NCBI RefSeq assembly: GCF_036850765.1
Contig: NC_089490.1
Span: forward strand, 277,588,482 to 277,652,481
Direction of reading: 5' to 3'
Length of the DNA: 64,000 nt
Source: Saccopteryx bilineata
Lineage: Eukaryota > Chordata > Mammalia > Chiroptera > Emballonuridae
How positions within the stretch are numbered: the first letter of the stretch is position 1; each line of letters starts with the position of its first letter. Below the pieces are notes generated by a model. The model was not told the DNA's origin. It did no database searches and worked only from the letters and a program-made list of their open reading frames with translations. Below, in pieces: positions 60,945 to 64,000 of this stretch. Position numbers and translations under genes: made by a program.

Positions 60945-61358
60945 GCCCTGGCCAGTTGGCTCAGCGGTAGAGCGTCGGCCTGGCATGCGGGGGACCCGGG
61001 TTTGATTCCCGGCCAGGGCACATAGGAGAAGCGCTCATTTGCTTCTCCACCCCACCCTCCTTCCTCTCTGTCTCTCTCTTCCCCTCCCGCAGCCGAGGCT
61101 CCATTGGAGCAAAGATGGCCCGGGCACTGGGGATGGCTCCTTGGCCTCTGCCCCAGGCGCTAGAGTGGCTCTGGTCGTGGCAGAGCGACACCCCGGAGGG
61201 GCAGAGCATCGCCCCCTGGTGGGCAGAGCGTCGCCCCTGGTGGGCGTGCCGGGTGAATCCTGGTCAGGCGCATGCGGGAGTCTGTCTGACTGTCTCTCCC
61301 TGTTTCCAGCTTCAGAAAAATACCAAAAAAAACAAACAAACAAAATAAACAAAAAACC
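60945..61358 (+). mobile_element. Well preserved bat SINE (family A)
   Basis: Full head GCCCTGGCCAGTTGGCTCAG, B-box GGTTTGATTCCC, TTTGCTTCTCCACCCC, GATGGCCCGGGCACTGGGGA body, and a CAAACAAACAAAATAAAC tail. It retains all modules of the family and agrees with the 32.3 kb copy at about 94% of positions by eye. Confidence 0.93.
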
Positions 61359-62284
61359 CCCCACAAAACCTAACCACTTTTTACTGTTGGTTATTGCAAA
61401 CATAAGGCCCTTTAAACATGAGTAGTAGAGGGATCCTTAGTTCAAAACCTAATGCAGTCTCTGCCAGCCTACATGGTACCGGCAATGTCAGTAAGGATGC
61501 CTATGCTAGCATGGTTTCAAACAAGGTAAAACAAACAAAAACACTTGGAACATATTTGCATGAGAAATTATGGTATACAAAGAACCTCCGTAATCTACCA
61601 TTTCAGTTTCCCACAAATCTTAAATTCCACCCAAGGAAGACAAGCTCAGCTAACCGAGCTTCCTGCCTAAAGTGAAAGCCATATATCTACAAGCTTCATT
61701 TATTATAGTATAGATTGGTCCTACTCCCATCTCATAAACATGAGTAAGCCCTTCAGTGTGATGTTCGTGGCTTTAGGAGATGAGCAGATTTGCTGCGGGC
61801 TACAAATATATCCAGATAAAGGAGCTAAAAGTTGCCCACTGCCTGCAAGTAGTAAAACATCACAGAGTTCATTAAGTCACTGTTCTTTTTAAAGACTTTT
61901 GCAAAGTAGCATCAAGAATTAAAAGAACACTAGAAATACAGGGCACATTTTTGTTAAAAATTTTTAAACTTCAGGATTTTGCAATGGACTTTCTTAAAGG
62001 GAATGGTGCACTTTATATTCAGGATTTTACATAGGGCCTTCTTAAACAGTTTCATTTCATCTGGACATGGGTGAGATTTAGATACAGAAACTCAATTAAA
62101 AGGCCAAGAGTTAGTGTTCAGTTAATAATTACATGACCTATATATGTCACCAGGAAAAGTGACTATTGCATGTTTAGTTCCCACTAAACTGTTAACTCCC
62201 TGACCACAATAGGAATATCTCTGTCCAGCACTGAACTTTCTTGTTAGCAAGCATGGGTTAATAAAAGTAAATCTGACCCCTCAA

Positions 62285-62420
62285 TTTCCTGACTTAGAAA
62301 GTGTGGATACAGATGCCCACCGTACAGAGTTGCTGAGAGGACAAAAAGAAGAAAAAGTTTATAAAGCATTTAAAACTTTTGACATCAGAAGGCATCCAAT
62401 CAATGGTCCCTTAGAATCAT
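62285..62420 (+). mobile_element. MIR SINE fragment
   Basis: GTTGCTGAGAGGACAAAAAG and TATAAAGCATTTAAAACTTT resemble the MIR 3' half. Weak. Confidence 0.4.
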
Positions 62421-63097
62421 CTTTATCATGTGCATTATACAGTAAACAATACACAATAATTGATATTATCAAGATTTACTCCTAAAATCTGTATGCCTGT
62501 GTATTTGAATCACTTTTTCCTCATTTTATTGATGAAAATATGAGATGAAAGATGCTAAGCAATTGGTACAGTAAAGCAGTAAAGGGTAAAGATGTGCAAA
62601 CCACCCTTATTCTCAATCCCATTCTTTAAAAACAATTCTTAAACTGTTTCAAAGCAATTAGAATTGAACAGTCCCTACCAAAGTCCAAATAAAGCATAAA
62701 ACAATTGAAATTATGTGTACTCTCAGTTTTCTCAAAGCCAAAATATGTGTGTTGAGATGACAGACCAACCAGAATTCAGAGGCCTGGATATGGAACCCAG
62801 GCAGGGCATTGATTAATTAGGGTAACTATTAGTCTTTAGTGGGAAGAGGCTGGGGCTTTCTATCAGAGGACCTATCTTGGGATCCCAGCTCAGCCACCAA
62901 TGTCCATGTCCTTGGCAGGATTACCCGCTGGAGAAGTTGTTGTGGATCAGAGCATTGCGGCCAGCATGGAACCTGATGCAGTGAAGCACTGAACACCATT
63001 TGGAACTAACTGAGTGGTACTAAATATCACACCCATGAGAATGGTGATGATCCTATGACACTGTTTGTTCACAGAGAAGCCATCAAGGGAAGCCTGC

Positions 63098-63458
63098 TGT
63101 TATGAACGGAATGTCTGTGTCTCCCCCAAAGTTTTATGTTGAAGCTATAACCCTCAGTGTGGCTGCACTTGGAGGTGGAGCCTATAAGGAGGTAATCAAA
63201 GCTAAATGGAGTCATAGGTGTGGGGCCTGGATCCCATAGGTCCAGTGTCTCTGCAGGCGCACTGAGGAAAGGCCACATCAGGACACAGCGAGGGGGCAGC
63301 TGTCTGCAGGCTAGGGAGATGGCTCTCGCCAGAAACAGAGTTGGCCAGAAACTTGATCATAGACTTCCAGCCTTCAAACCATGAGAAAATAAATTTCTTT
63401 TGTTCCAGTCATTCAGTCTGTGGTATTTTGTTATGGCAGCCCAGCGAACTCATATACC
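63098..63458 (-). mobile_element. MLT1-type LTR
   Basis: TTTATGTTGAAGCTATAACC, GGAGGTGGAGCCTATAAGGA, CTTGATCATAGACTTCCAGCC, GAGAAAATAAATTTCTTTTG and GTCTGTGGTATTTTGTTATGG are reverse MaLR landmarks in order. Confidence 0.78.
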
Positions 63459-64000
63459 AACCAAACAAGAGAAAATCGCTTAATCTCTTTGGGTCTCAGC
63501 GTCGCCTGCACAAGCAGAGATGGAAATAAATGATGCACAGAGCCTCTTTTTGGTTGATGTGGTAATTTTGAGATTTATGAATGAATGGCCTCCATCTGCT
63601 CTCCTTTCCCCACAGCTGTCCCAGGCCATCCCATTCACCCCCAAAGAAATCTGCCACCTCCGCCAATTAGAGCTCCAACTCTGTGCATTTTCATGGCTGT
63701 GCCCTGGAGCCCATTCATCATAGCGCCATTCATTAAGGATCAGAGCTTCTGGGGACAGAGTCCACCATCATTAGCACTAATTAGAGCTTGGTTTCCCAAC
63801 CTGCTGCATTAGGCTGGCCTTTTGCAGTCCAGCCTGAGGCATCACAGCTGACAAAAGGTCCTTTTTGGTCCAGGCCCCTGGGTTGACAAAAGGCTCGGTC
63901 TATTCACAGGAGCCAAGCCCAGTGTGGGACTGCCCATGAGGGGCCCAGCGAGCTCAAACATGTCTGTGCAGCCACCAGGGACTTCAATTTTCCAGCCTGT

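Larger units (their letters stand above)
1..64000 (-). other. SEMA5A: SEMA5A locus, internal part (4 exons, 3 full introns)
   Basis: The four exons listed separately read in one continuous frame on the minus strand in the order 56.8 kb, 26.9 kb, 12.2 kb, 3.4 kb. Their translation gives the last part of a sema domain, a PSI domain and a type-1 thrombospondin repeat. Only class 5 semaphorins have that order, and the residue-level match is to semaphorin-5A rather than 5B. The family is a type I membrane protein acting in axon guidance through plexins and proteoglycans (family knowledge). Complete introns measure 29,715, 14,496 and 8,698 bp. Together the exons supply 713 nt, or 237 codons plus 2 nt. 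The signal peptide, N-terminal sema blades, remaining TSP1 repeats, membrane segment and tail are outside the window. No promoter or poly(A) site of this gene is present. Confidence 0.95.
56839..64000 (-). other. SEMA5A: Intron 5' of the first visible exon (partial)
   Basis: This lies upstream of the acceptor at 56840-56839 and extends past the window edge. It holds a GAAA microsatellite, a mariner MITE, two MIR fragments, an ERVL-type LTR, a well preserved SINE and an MLT1-type LTR. No earlier SEMA5A exon was found on the minus strand. Nothing is recognised in 56840-57500, 57749-58335, 58520-59165, 59946-60930 and 61360-62285. The segment 63460-64000 is unique-looking and discussed as a finding. 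Confidence 0.8.

Noticed and set aside
60945..61020. tRNA gene suggested by A-box and B-box
   Set aside because: The boxes belong to SINE heads. No acceptor stem or cloverleaf is complete, and the CT-rich SINE body follows. The same applies to the other SINE heads.

Overview
This window is vertebrate, specifically mammalian, nuclear DNA. It is about 64 kb from the interior of one large gene, SEMA5A (semaphorin-5A), which is read on the minus strand. Only about 0.7 kb is coding. Four consecutive internal exons lie at 56634-56838, 26711-26918, 12097-12214 and 3217-3398. In gene order they encode the end of the sema domain, the PSI cysteine knot with its DPYCGWD core, and the first thrombospondin type-1 repeat. 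Every junction has AG/GT splice signals and the codon phases join (intron phases 1, 2, 0, 2). The reading frame is open throughout. The start codon, remaining exons, promoter and 3' end all lie outside the window.

The three complete introns are 29,715, 14,496 and 8,698 bp, and partial introns fill both ends. They hold transposon remains of several ages. (1) About 17 tRNA-derived SINEs of at least three families have the A-box/B-box heads, CT-rich middle and A-rich tails typical of bats; several have exact target-site duplications. (2) Non-autonomous hAT elements: one with a perfect 8-bp duplication, a pair from a second family, a MER20-like copy and two MER5-like copies. (3) Two mariner-like MITEs. 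(4) LINE-1 3' ends, including a 141-bp truncated insertion with a 13-bp duplication and a probable twin-primed insertion with a 14-bp duplication. (5) Solo LTRs of MLT1/MaLR and ERVL type, and one better preserved LTR that contains a SINE. (6) Old MIR and L2 fragments. Long purine tracts and microsatellites are interspersed.

The SINEs point to a bat (Chiroptera). The co-occurrence of an approximately 200-bp, an approximately 320-bp and an approximately 380-bp family might narrow the family, but I cannot assign it from the sequence alone.

No other functional gene, RNA gene, CRISPR array or operon-like system is supported. Most open frames in the window are chance frames or lie inside SINEs and microsatellites. 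The more notable structures are a local direct-plus-inverted duplication at 942-1910, nested insertions sharing one target site at 22207-22978, the inverted L1 at 48031-48364, a diverged tandem duplication at 12575-12857, and a motif-repeating, possibly regulatory stretch at 63660-63900. I found no convincing new biological system.
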